Origin: Candidatus Methanoplasma sp.
GTDB taxonomy: Archaea > Thermoplasmatota > Thermoplasmata > Methanomassiliicoccales > Methanomethylophilaceae
DNA: 33,756 nucleotides
Direction of reading: 5' to 3'
NCBI GenBank assembly: GCA_031256955.1
Contig: JAIRPP010000005.1
Coordinates: forward strand, 1 to 33,756
The first letter of the stretch is position 1; each line of letters opens with the position of its first letter. Both the position numbers and the translations under genes were made by a program. Shown piece after piece: positions 7,055 through 14,087 of this stretch. The notes under the pieces are model-generated. The model made no database searches and was not told the DNA's origin. It saw only the letters and a list, made by a program, of their open reading frames with translations.

Positions 7055-7290
7055 CCCCCCTCGGGGTCCGGGATCAGCTCTATGGCGTCCCCGTCCGACA
7101 GGTTCAGCTCCTCTATCCTCTGGCCCCTGGTCAGCAGCCTGGACCCCTTGCGGAGCACGTACGCGCCCGCGTCCCTCGCCCAGTACTCCGCCGCCGTGTC
7201 CACTATGTCGTCCACGGAATCGTACGGCTCCAGCTCCATCCTTATGGAGGACCTGCTGAGCGTGTTGACTATAGTCACCCTTACGGTCAT
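7051..7290 (-). CDS. Ubiquitin-like protein with C-terminal diglycine
   Basis: The 79-residue protein is close to ubiquitin (76) in length. It starts MTVRVTIVNT, a first beta strand, and continues with a strand-helix-strand pattern (helix near DSVDDIVDTAAEYW), ending IELIPDPEGG directly before the stop. The last strand and free Gly-Gly are the signature of a beta-grasp modifier activated by an E1. Because nothing follows GG, no processing protease is needed. Only one lysine (K48) is present, limiting possible chains. I chose the ATG at 7290 because GGAGGAGAGG lies just upstream; an in-frame start 30 bases earlier would overlap the E1 gene. Its place between E1 and E2 genes supports the call strongly. 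Confidence 0.88.
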   Translation of the reverse strand: MTVRVTIVNTLSRSSIRMELEPYDSVDDIVDTAAEYWARDAGAYVLRKGSRLLTRGQRIEELNLSDGDAIELIPDPEGG

Positions 7291-7304
7291 GTCCCTCTCC
7301 TCCG

Positions 7305-8054
7305 TCAGTGGTTGGGGCATCCCCTACTGATCTGAAGGCCAAGCGTCTCCATCGTTCCCGCTTCGCCGTCGTAGTACGAAACGCCTCTGACGCATAGGTC
7401 CCTCCTCCCTGATAATATTTTCATAGCCTCCCTCGCCTGCATGGCGGCGACGACCGACGTCGTCGTTATCTCCGCGGCGGCCTTGGGCGCGAACGGGACC
7501 CCTCCCCCCGCGCACGAGAACCTGGCGTCGGCTATCCTCAGGTGGCTGTCGTTCATGGCGCACTCTATGCACGGCCCTCCGGGGAGGTAGACCTGCACCT
7601 TCCCCCTGAGCCCGTCGGTGGCGCCGTCCACGTACGGGACGCCGGCGCAGGCGGCGCAGGAGTTGGCGCAGAGCCTCGCCGACACGTTGTCCAGGCACCC
7701 CAGGACGGCGCCGTAGCCCCAGTCCGCTATGTCCTGCACCCTCGACTCGATGGGGGCCACCTCGGCCCACGGGAACGCCTCCGACGCCCTGGAGGCCAGG
7801 GCCTCCGCCTTGCCCCTGCCCACGTCCCCCTCCCTGAACAGGGCGCACCTGCTCAGGTTGGACATGGCGACCGAATCGTCGTCGGCGACGTCTATCCTGC
7901 CGACCCCGGCGAGGGCCAGGCACTTGACGGCCTCGTTGCCGAGGGCGCCGGCGCCCGCCACGAGGCACCTGGACGCGCGGAGGCGGCCCACGTCCAGCCA
8001 CCCTATCCTGCGCATCCTGTCGAACCTGTCCTCGTCGTACTCTCTCGCCCTCAC
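7305..8054 (-). CDS. E1-like Ubl-activating enzyme (ThiF/UBA3-type adenylation domain)
   Basis: The 249-residue protein is one E1-type adenylation domain. GAGALG (34-39) is the nucleotide loop, VADDDSVAMSNLSR (56-69) holds the Asp, Asn and arginine-finger positions, GRGKAEAL the conserved Lys, and GCLDNVSAR (119-127) the acidic magnesium site. CIEC (C162, C165) and the terminal GCPNH (C246, H249) look like a split zinc site. C181 in RFSCAGGG follows CIEC at about the spacing of the catalytic Cys in human UBA3, making it the thioester candidate. TTTSVVAAMQAREAMKIL is the usual closing helix. It starts at GTG 8054 with a TATA-like TCTATAC about 25 bases upstream, suggesting a leaderless transcript. 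It is the first gene of the operon. Confidence 0.9.
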   Translation of the reverse strand: MRAREYDEDRFDRMRRIGWLDVGRLRASRCLVAGAGALGNEAVKCLALAGVGRIDVADDDSVAMSNLSRCALFREGDVGRGKAEALASRASEAFPWAEVAPIESRVQDIADWGYGAVLGCLDNVSARLCANSCAACAGVPYVDGATDGLRGKVQVYLPGGPCIECAMNDSHLRIADARFSCAGGGVPFAPKAAAEITTTSVVAAMQAREAMKILSGRRDLCVRGVSYYDGEAGTMETLGLQISRGCPNH

Positions 8055-8075
8055 GGGGCGGGGATGTCCGATTCC

Positions 8076-8095
8076 GTATAGAAAACCATCTTATC
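8076..8095. promoter_or_regulatory. Overlapping divergent promoters of the E1 operon and the zinc-ribbon gene
   Basis: The 63 bases between the E1 start (8054) and the plus-strand ATG (8118) hold TCTATAC on the minus strand (8076-8082) and CTTATC on the plus strand (8090-8095). Each is about 22-28 bases from its start codon, the spacing expected for leaderless archaeal transcripts. Control of the two directions is therefore likely linked. This is inferred from spacing. Confidence 0.4.
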
Positions 8096-8117
8096 CCGCC
8101 TGCGAGATGCGGTCCCC

Positions 8118-8315
8118 ATGACCGCGCTCCCCGAACACGACCACTGCAGGTTCTGCGGCGACGCAGTGCCCTTCGACATGAGATACTGCTCCATGGAGTG
8201 CTACCGCGGCGACGAGGCGCGCATGAAGAGGGAGAGGCGGAACGGGATCCTGTTCGCGGCGGCGGCCATAGCGTCCGTCGCGGCCATAGCGGCCGCGGGG
8301 ATCCTGCTCTCGTGA
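8118..8315 (+). CDS. Small zinc-ribbon protein with C-terminal membrane anchor (DUF2116-like)
   Basis: The 65-residue protein begins with a cysteine cluster, HCRFCGDAVPFDMRYCSMEC (C11, C14, C26, C30), typical of the archaeal DUF2116 zinc ribbons. A short basic stretch, RMKRERR, follows, then one hydrophobic helix rich in Ala and Ile to the C-terminus. It should be tail-anchored with the zinc domain in the cytoplasm. The function of this widespread archaeal family is not known to me. Divergent transcription from the E1 promoter region makes a link with the Ubl system possible but unproven. Confidence 0.8.
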   Translation: MTALPEHDHCRFCGDAVPFDMRYCSMECYRGDEARMKRERRNGILFAAAAIASVAAIAAAGILLS

Positions 8316-8364
8316 CCCTTCCCCGCCGCATAGTTTGATATAGGGAAGACCGGGTTGCGCCGTG

Positions 8365-8388
8365 CCGTTGCATAAACGGAGACAACGG
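8365..8388 (+). repeat. Inverted repeat just upstream of the DUF2798-like gene
   Basis: CCGTTG (8365-8370) and CAACGG (8383-8388) form 6-base inverted arms with a 12-base spacer containing CATAAA, ending one base before the ATG at 8390. It could be an operator or an RNA hairpin masking the start. It is short enough to be chance. Confidence 0.35.
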
Positions 8389-8389
8389 C

Positions 8390-8890
8390 ATGTCATCGGA
8401 ATTCTATATGAAGCTGCCTCGGGACAAGAGGGAGTTCGCGCTGTTCTTGATCATAATATCGCTGATATCTGTTAACGTCATCGCGCCCGCGATATCCTTC
8501 TGCGAGGCGGGGCTCAGCGCGGACACGTACTTCGGCGCCCTGGCCATCATGCCCGCCGTGTGGGCGGCCGTGGTGGCCGTGGTCCTGCTGACCCACAGGC
8601 CCGCCGAATGGCTCGCGCGGAAGACTGTGCGCGAGAGGGACGGGTTCCGCGCGGCCATCGCGAAGAACACCGCCTGCACAGTCCTCCTGATCTCGATCGC
8701 CATGACGGTGATCGGGGCGTGGATCGCGATGGGGAGCGTCGATCCGGGGGCGATAGAGGCGTTCCCGTACAGATGGCCGAGGAACTTCGCCATAGCCCTG
8801 TGCGTGGAGCTGTTCCTGGCGCAGCCTGTGGCGAGGATGGCCGTGGAGAGGCTGCACCTGCGCAGGGACGCGCGGGCGGGCGCGGCCTGA
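8390..8890 (+). CDS. DUF2798-like integral membrane protein
   Basis: The 166-residue protein has four predicted hydrophobic helices, at about residues 15-35, 47-68, 92-113 and 130-148. The pattern of a basic KLPRDKREF N-terminus, a helix pair, then a repeated second pair ending in a P-V-A-R segment resembles the duplicated DUF2798 family of small membrane proteins. No catalytic motif is visible and the role is unknown. It is transcribed away from the Ubl operon and converges with folP, whose stop lies 6 bases beyond this one. Confidence 0.6.
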   Translation: MSSEFYMKLPRDKREFALFLIIISLISVNVIAPAISFCEAGLSADTYFGALAIMPAVWAAVVAVVLLTHRPAEWLARKTVRERDGFRAAIAKNTACTVLLISIAMTVIGAWIAMGSVDPGAIEAFPYRWPRNFAIALCVELFLAQPVARMAVERLHLRRDARAGAA

Positions 8891-8896
8891 CCGCGG

Positions 8897-9685
8897 TCAG
8901 CGCTCCAGGGCGCGGCGGACCCCCGCCACGTCGTGGACCCTGACCATGTCCGCCCCGGAGGAGGCGGCCAGGGCCGCCGCCTCCGCCGTCGCCTCGTCCG
9001 CGCCCATGCCCGGGAACGCGTGCGACAGGAACCTCTTCCGGGACGGCCCTATGAGGACCGGGAACCCCATGGAGAAGGACCCCGCGCTCATGACGATCTC
9101 CATGCTCTGGGCGTGGGTCTTGCCGAACCCCACCCCCGGGTCCATGACCAGCCTGTCCGCCCTCACTCCGGACGCCAGGGCCAGGTCCGCGCGCCCGCGC
9201 AGGAACGACCTGACCTCGCCCAGCGCGCCGCCCCCCATGAGGTCGGTCGCGAGGGTCCGGGGGGACCCGTGCATGTGCGCCACCACCAGGTGCGCCCCGG
9301 AGGAGGCGGCCAGCGGGGCCATCGCCGGGTCGGACAGGCCGCCCATGTCGTTTATGGCGCTCGCGCCGGCGGCTATGGCCGCCTCCGCCACGCGGGCCTT
9401 CATGGTGTCTATCGACACGGGCACGCTCAGCGACCCCGCTATCTCCCTGATGACGGGCGCGACCCTGCGGATCTCGTCCTCCGCGGACACGGGGGACGCG
9501 CCGGGGCGGGTGGACTCCCCGCCCACGTCTATCACGTCCGCGCCCTCGTCCTCCATCTCGAACGCGCGCCGGGCGGCCGCGCCGACGTCCTCGTACATGC
9601 CGCCGTCCGAGAAGGAATCGGGGGTGGCGTTCAGTATCCCCATTATCAGGGGCCTGCCCCCGGGGGGCCTGCGCCAGCCGCTCAT
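8897..9685 (-). CDS. folP: Dihydropteroate synthase
   Basis: The 262-residue protein joins p-aminobenzoate (or a related arylamine) to a hydroxymethylpterin pyrophosphate in folate or methanopterin synthesis. It shows the DHPS TIM-barrel blocks in order: MGILNATPDSFSDGG (pyrophosphate loop), DVGGESTRPGA, SIDTMKARVAEAA, INDMGG, MDPGVGFGK (pterin pocket) and IGPSRKRFL. All expected polar residues are present and the length is normal for bacterial-type FolP. The ATG at 9685 overlaps the stop of the upstream LarA-iron-sulphur fusion gene (ATGA), so the two are co-translated. No other pterin gene is next to it. Confidence 0.93.
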   Translation of the reverse strand: MSGWRRPPGGRPLIMGILNATPDSFSDGGMYEDVGAAARRAFEMEDEGADVIDVGGESTRPGASPVSAEDEIRRVAPVIREIAGSLSVPVSIDTMKARVAEAAIAAGASAINDMGGLSDPAMAPLAASSGAHLVVAHMHGSPRTLATDLMGGGALGEVRSFLRGRADLALASGVRADRLVMDPGVGFGKTHAQSMEIVMSAGSFSMGFPVLIGPSRKRFLSHAFPGMGADEATAEAAALAASSGADMVRVHDVAGVRRALER

Positions 9686-12015
9686 GGGGCGAGGTGCTCG
9701 TCCACCAGCTCCACCAGGTCCACCACGCGCACCGCCGAATCGCCCTTGGACGACCCCAGGTTCGTCACGCAGAACGGGCACGAGGTGACTATGGTGTCCG
9801 CGAACGCCGCCTCGGCGAGCCTCGAGCGGGCTATCGCGGCCGAGGTCTCGGGGTACGCGGACCTCACGCCCCCGCCCCCGCCGCAGCAGTGGCTGGTGGC
9901 GCGGCTGTAGTCCATCTCCTTGAAATCGATGCCGGGGAACTTCTTGAGGACCTCCCTCGGCGCGTCGTACACCCCGCAGTGCCTCCCCAGGTGGCACGGG
10001 TCGTGGTACGTGACCTTGCCCGCCATGGGCGACAGCTTCAGGTCCGCCCCGGCCAGGAACTCCGATATGTGGAGCACCTCGAAGGGCACCTCCACGTGCT
10101 TGGGGTACTCTATCTTGAACATCCTGTAGCACCCGGCGCAGGACAGCACCAGCGTCTCGACGCCGGCGGCCGCGACCGCCGCCACGTTCCTCCTCATGAG
10201 CTCGACGACCTCGCGCTCGTCCACGCCCACTCTCTGCATCACGGAGCCGCAGCAGACCTCGTCCACGGTCGTGAAGTCCGCGCCCATCTTCCCGAGGACG
10301 GACAGCGTCGAGGACGCCGTCTTCTTGCTGCGGTACGCGGCGGTGCACCCCGCGAAGTACCCTATCGGCGCCTTGCGCGGCGCGGAGCCCAGCTGATCGG
10401 CGGCGCGGCCCTCCTCCCCGTAGGGGTTGCCGTTCCTCCTGACGCTGTCCACCATCGCCCTGTGCCTCGGGAGCATGCGGCCGTTCCTGACCAGGTCGGA
10501 CCTGCACGTCTCTATCACTTCCACCACGTCCACCTTGGACGGGCACCTCCTGACGCAGTCCGCGCAGGTGGTGCACGTGTACATGTTCTCCACCACGGAA
10601 TCGTCCGCGGGTATGTCGCCGTGGAGCAGCCCGTAGGCGAGGGCGACCCTGCCCCTGGAGAGGGCGGAGTCCCAACCGATAGCCTTGAAGGACGGGCAGA
10701 CGCTCTTGCAGAACCCGCACATGGTGCAGGTGTTCAGGGCGCGGCCGACCTTCGCGGTGTTCTCCGCGTCGAACCCGCCGACGCGGGGTATCGTCACGCT
10801 GCCGTCCATCAGCACTATGAACTTCGCGTCCGCCTTCCATGCGAGCGCGGCCTTCACCGCGTCGTCGACCGACGGGAACGGGGTTATGTTGGCGGAGCGT
10901 ATGGTCTCGGGGTCGAGGTCGGTGACCGCCCATATGTCCGCCCATGTGGCGATCTCCGCCATCTTCGCCGCCTTGTGGTACCCCAGCTTGTACTCGCACT
11001 TCAGGTTCTCGAGGACCTCCGCGGGGTCGCGGGAGGTGGAAAGCTGCGTCAGGAACGCGGAGTGCCCTATGCCCTCCCTGCACTTGGACACCATTATGAT
11101 CTTGCCGCCCTCCTTCAGGGCCCACTTGCCGTTGTCCAGCGCCTTCTGCGACTGGTACAGGTCCACGTCCATGGGGTAGGGCGCGACCGATATGACCACG
11201 TCCGCCTTCTGCGGTATCGGCACCGAGAAGACCTCGTTCGCCCACTCCACCGCCCTGTCGAAGGCGGGGTTCAGGGCGCCGGACGCCACCTTGTATATGT
11301 TCTGGTGCCTGTCCAGCACCATCTGTATGGAGAATATCTTCTTGTCCTTCACGACCTCGAGGGCGTCCATCATGTCCTCGTGCACGGGGTTCCCCTCGAG
11401 CGCGAGGGACTGGGCGTCCCTGCTCATGGCCAGCCTGTGGTTGGCCTCCACCGTGGCGTAGGACGCCACCCCGGGGAGGAAGGACTTCCTGCCGCCGGTG
11501 TACCCTGCGAAGTAATGGGGCTCCACGCTCGTTATGATCACGAGGCGGTCCGCCTCCACGGCTATCCTGTTGACCTCCATGGGGGTCCCGTTCTTGGACA
11601 CGCCCAGGCGCACGCACTCCGAGTTCTTGGAATCGTGGCATATTATGCGGTCCCTGAGCTCGCCGTACAGGTCTCCGAACACGAACCCGTACTCCTCGGG
11701 GGTCATGTCCCTGTGCGTGCCGGTGGCTATGAGGAACCTCGCGCTCCGCAGGTCCATCCTCTTGGAGAGGGACTTCAGGACCTTGGCGGTCGGCGTGGGG
11801 CGGGTGCCGTCGTTCACTATGAACACCACGTCCTTGCCTCCGGAGAGGAAGTCGCTGAGCGACTTGAACCCCATGGGGCCGTCTATGGACCTCCCGATCG
11901 CATCGTCGGGGTCGCCGCACTCCACGTCTTTCGGATAGAAGGTGCCTATGTAGCTCTCGTCCGGGATCTCTGTCCTCTGAACCCCGTCTTTCCCGTATTT
12001 GACGTCCACTATCAT
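9682..12015 (-). CDS. Fusion of LarA-type nickel hydroxy-acid racemase domain with GlcF/HdrD-like iron-sulphur domain
   Basis: The 777-residue protein has two parts. Residues 1 to about 420 are LarA-like: NDGTRPTP (68-75), TGTHR (H101), EPHYFAGYTGGRKSFLPG with H167 and K177, then H193. These have the same spacing as H108, H174, K184 and H200 of Lactobacillus LarA, the catalytic and nickel-pincer residues. Residues from about 425 carry two 4Fe-4S motifs (C430/433/436/440 and C481/484/487/491) and two CCG-type cysteine domains (CCGSVMQ...SCAGC and CHLGRHCG...HCCGGGGG...SCPFC), as in GlcF, LldE or HdrD. Coupling of 2-hydroxy-acid chemistry to electron transfer is plausible but inferred. The start at ATG 12015 fits a TATA box about 30 bases upstream. 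Confidence 0.9.
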   Translation of the reverse strand: MIVDVKYGKDGVQRTEIPDESYIGTFYPKDVECGDPDDAIGRSIDGPMGFKSLSDFLSGGKDVVFIVNDGTRPTPTAKVLKSLSKRMDLRSARFLIATGTHRDMTPEEYGFVFGDLYGELRDRIICHDSKNSECVRLGVSKNGTPMEVNRIAVEADRLVIITSVEPHYFAGYTGGRKSFLPGVASYATVEANHRLAMSRDAQSLALEGNPVHEDMMDALEVVKDKKIFSIQMVLDRHQNIYKVASGALNPAFDRAVEWANEVFSVPIPQKADVVISVAPYPMDVDLYQSQKALDNGKWALKEGGKIIMVSKCREGIGHSAFLTQLSTSRDPAEVLENLKCEYKLGYHKAAKMAEIATWADIWAVTDLDPETIRSANITPFPSVDDAVKAALAWKADAKFIVLMDGSVTIPRVGGFDAENTAKVGRALNTCTMCGFCKSVCPSFKAIGWDSALSRGRVALAYGLLHGDIPADDSVVENMYTCTTCADCVRRCPSKVDVVEVIETCRSDLVRNGRMLPRHRAMVDSVRRNGNPYGEEGRAADQLGSAPRKAPIGYFAGCTAAYRSKKTASSTLSVLGKMGADFTTVDEVCCGSVMQRVGVDEREVVELMRRNVAAVAAAGVETLVLSCAGCYRMFKIEYPKHVEVPFEVLHISEFLAGADLKLSPMAGKVTYHDPCHLGRHCGVYDAPREVLKKFPGIDFKEMDYSRATSHCCGGGGGVRSAYPETSAAIARSRLAEAAFADTIVTSCPFCVTNLGSSKGDSAVRVVDLVELVDEHLAP

Positions 12016-12042
12016 TGGAGACCGATTCCGTGAAGGGGCAAC

Positions 12043-12053
12043 ATATATATTAA
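12043..12053. promoter_or_regulatory. Self-complementary TATA element between divergent genes
   Basis: ATATATATT in the 80-base gap between the LarA fusion (start 12015) and the methyltransferase (12096 or 12120) reads as a TATA box on either strand. Its distance to 12015 fits a short-leader transcript. For the methyltransferase it leaves a leader containing the GC hairpin at 12061-12084. Confidence 0.5.
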
Positions 12054-12060
12054 CAAGGCG

Positions 12061-12084
12061 GGGGAGGGGCGCCTGCCCCGCCCC
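12061..12084 (+). repeat. GC-rich hairpin upstream of the m5C methyltransferase
   Basis: GGGGAGGGGC (12061-12070) pairs with GCCCCGCCCC (12075-12084) across a GCCT loop with one A/G mismatch. It lies between the TATA element and the start, so it would be near the 5' end of the methyltransferase mRNA, where it could act on translation. Confidence 0.55.
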
Positions 12085-12095
12085 GGAAGCTTATT

Positions 12096-13139
12096 ATGCG
12101 GCCGAGCGATCCCGGGCGCATGGTCCCATCCCCCTCCCAGAGCCGTCTCGCTCGCAACCTCTCGTCCCGCCCCAGGCTGTCGGTCGCGTCCCTCTTCTCA
12201 GGGTGCGGCGGGATGGACCTCGGGTTCGAGGGCGGGTTCGACTTCCTCGGCGGGAGCTACCCTGAAACGGGCTTCGAAGTGGTCTGGGCGAACGAGATAA
12301 ACCCGAGGGCGTGCGAGACCTACAGGCTCAACCTCGGCGACCGCGTGGTCGAGGGGGACGTGCGCGACGCGATAGGGAGCCTGCCGGGGCGCGCGGACGT
12401 GGTCATCGGGGGCTTCCCGTGCCAGGACATATCCGTGAACGGCAAGATGCGCGGGGTGGACGGCGAGAGGAGCGGGCTCTACGTGTACCTCGCGGAGGCC
12501 GTGGAGAGGACCTCCCCCAAGGCGTTCGTCGCGGAGAACGTCGGCGGGCTGCTGCTCAAGAGGAACGAGCCCTCCCTGGCCAGGGTGCTGGGGGACTTCC
12601 GCTCGCTGGGGTACGACGTGGGCTACGCGCTGTACGATGCGGCGGACTACGGGGTGCCCCAGACGAGGGAGCGCGTGTTCATAGTCGGCACCAGGCGCGG
12701 CCTGCCGGGGTTCCTGCCCCCGGCCCCGCCGGGGTCCCCGCGGGTCACCGCGAGGGAGGCCATCGGCGACCTGGAGGGCATGGCGGAGGACAGGGGGTTC
12801 GCGCACGTCTGGAGCAGGGCGGGGGCCAGCGGGGAGCAGGGGGGCAGGCGCCTGGCCGCGGACCGCCCGGGGTACACCGTCAGGGCGGAATGCCACGGGA
12901 ACATCCATTTCCACTACTCCCTCCCGAGGAGGATCTCCATGAGGGAGGCGGCCAGGCTGCAGTCCTTCCCGGACGGCTTCGCGTTCCCGTGCGGGCTCCG
13001 CGAGACGGAGAGGCAGATCGGGAACGCCGTGCCCCCTGTCCTGGCGTGGCATGTCGCCAACGCGGTCATGGGGTCGGTTTCTGGCGGGGCGCGGCGAGCG
13101 CGGGCGCCCGTGGGAGATTATTTAAACGCCATTGCATAA
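12096..13139 (+). CDS. DNA (cytosine-5-)-methyltransferase, solitary
   Basis: The 347-residue protein carries the m5C methyltransferase motifs in canonical order: motif I LFSGCGGMDLGFE (33-45, S-adenosylmethionine), motif IV GGFPCQDIS with catalytic C109, motif VI ENV (147-149), motif VIII QTRERVF (189-195), motif IX-like PGYTVRAE and motif X QIGNAVPP. The target-recognition stretch between VIII and IX is short, consistent with a short recognition sequence. No restriction endonuclease or Vsr gene is beside it, so it may be an orphan. The start could be the ATG at 12096 or at 12120; the first 27 residues are not conserved. Its 3' end contains the ATTTAAA element that may promote thiL. Confidence 0.93.
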   Translation: MRPSDPGRMVPSPSQSRLARNLSSRPRLSVASLFSGCGGMDLGFEGGFDFLGGSYPETGFEVVWANEINPRACETYRLNLGDRVVEGDVRDAIGSLPGRADVVIGGFPCQDISVNGKMRGVDGERSGLYVYLAEAVERTSPKAFVAENVGGLLLKRNEPSLARVLGDFRSLGYDVGYALYDAADYGVPQTRERVFIVGTRRGLPGFLPPAPPGSPRVTAREAIGDLEGMAEDRGFAHVWSRAGASGEQGGRRLAADRPGYTVRAECHGNIHFHYSLPRRISMREAARLQSFPDGFAFPCGLRETERQIGNAVPPVLAWHVANAVMGSVSGGARRARAPVGDYLNAIA

Positions 13140-13148
13140 CGCTCTCCG

Positions 13149-14087
13149 ATGGCCTCCATAGGCGACGTGGGCGAGAGGGCGCTCGTGAAGAAGATCATAG
13201 GGATGATAAGGCCCTGCGGCGGGATCGGGCCGGGGGACGACGCGGCCGTGTTCGAGGCGGGCGGCGCCGTCGCGGCCAGCACGGACAGGGTCTCCTTCGA
13301 CAGGCACTTCCCGAAGGGCATGAGCTTCGAGCAGTTCGGGTGGACCGCCGCGGCCGTGAACTTCAGCGACCTGGCGGCCATGGGCGCGAGGCCCTTCGGG
13401 CTGCTGGCGTCCATGGCCATGCCCCGGGACATGGACGAGGAGAGCCTTTACGACATGGCGTCCGGGATGGACGAGTGCGCGAACCTCTGCGGCGCCCGCA
13501 TCCTCGGCGGGGACACGAAGTTCGGGGACGGCTCCATAACCTGCACCGCCCTCGGATCCATGGGGGGCAGGAGCCCGCTCCTGCGCTCCGGGGCGTCCCC
13601 GGGGGAGATGGTGGCGGTCACCGGGAGGCTGGGCGGGGCGGCGGCCGCGTTCGCGGCGATCGAGGCGGGCGCCGAGGACGAGTGCGACATGGGCCCGCTG
13701 TACGCCCCGTCGCCGAGGATAGGCGAGGGGGAGATCCTGTCCGCCTCGGGGCTGGCCACCTCCTGCATGGACCTCTCCGACGGGCTCGCGAACGCCGCCG
13801 AGAGCGTCTGCGCGGCGAGCCACGTCGGCATGGAGATAGAGATGGGGTTCATACCCGAGAGCCCCTACGTGGAGGCCATGGCCGAGGTCGGGCTGGACCG
13901 CCGGGAGGCGCTGCTCCGCTGGGGCGGAGACTACGAGCTCATGTTCACGTTCAAGAAGGAGGGCCTCTCCGCGCTGAGCGATTCGGGGCTGGACGACTTC
14001 TCCATAATCGGGATGGTCACCAACGGGGACGGGGCGTACATATGCGACGGCGGGGACAGGGCGAGGATCGGCGATGCCCGCTATTAA
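13149..14087 (+). CDS. thiL: Thiamine-monophosphate kinase
   Basis: The 312-residue protein phosphorylates thiamine monophosphate to the pyrophosphate with ATP. Family marks are GIGPGDDAAVF (25-35, metal/phosphate aspartates), STDRVSFDRHF, FSDLAAMGARP, GGDTKFG, MDLSDGL and GGDYELMF. These are the PurM/ThiL fold metal and substrate residues and all are present. An ATTTAAA about 35 bases upstream, inside the end of the methyltransferase gene, fits a TATA box and allows independent transcription. The TAA stop overlaps the next gene by 14 bases, so the two are probably one transcript. Confidence 0.95.
   Translation: MASIGDVGERALVKKIIGMIRPCGGIGPGDDAAVFEAGGAVAASTDRVSFDRHFPKGMSFEQFGWTAAAVNFSDLAAMGARPFGLLASMAMPRDMDEESLYDMASGMDECANLCGARILGGDTKFGDGSITCTALGSMGGRSPLLRSGASPGEMVAVTGRLGGAAAAFAAIEAGAEDECDMGPLYAPSPRIGEGEILSASGLATSCMDLSDGLANAAESVCAASHVGMEIEMGFIPESPYVEAMAEVGLDRREALLRWGGDYELMFTFKKEGLSALSDSGLDDFSIIGMVTNGDGAYICDGGDRARIGDARY

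Noticed and set aside
6563-7342. 259-residue version of the E2 gene with a 96-residue N-terminal extension
   Set aside because: The extension is the Ubl gene read in another frame; the ATG at 7054 has conserved context and couples to the Ubl stop.
9694-12033. 779-residue plus-strand frame across the LarA fusion gene
   Set aside because: It is antisense to a gene with all active-site and iron-sulphur motifs, and the translated sequence has no family pattern.
12096-13139. Restriction-modification system
   Set aside because: Only the methyltransferase is present; the neighbours are thiL and a LarA fusion, neither of which is a nuclease.
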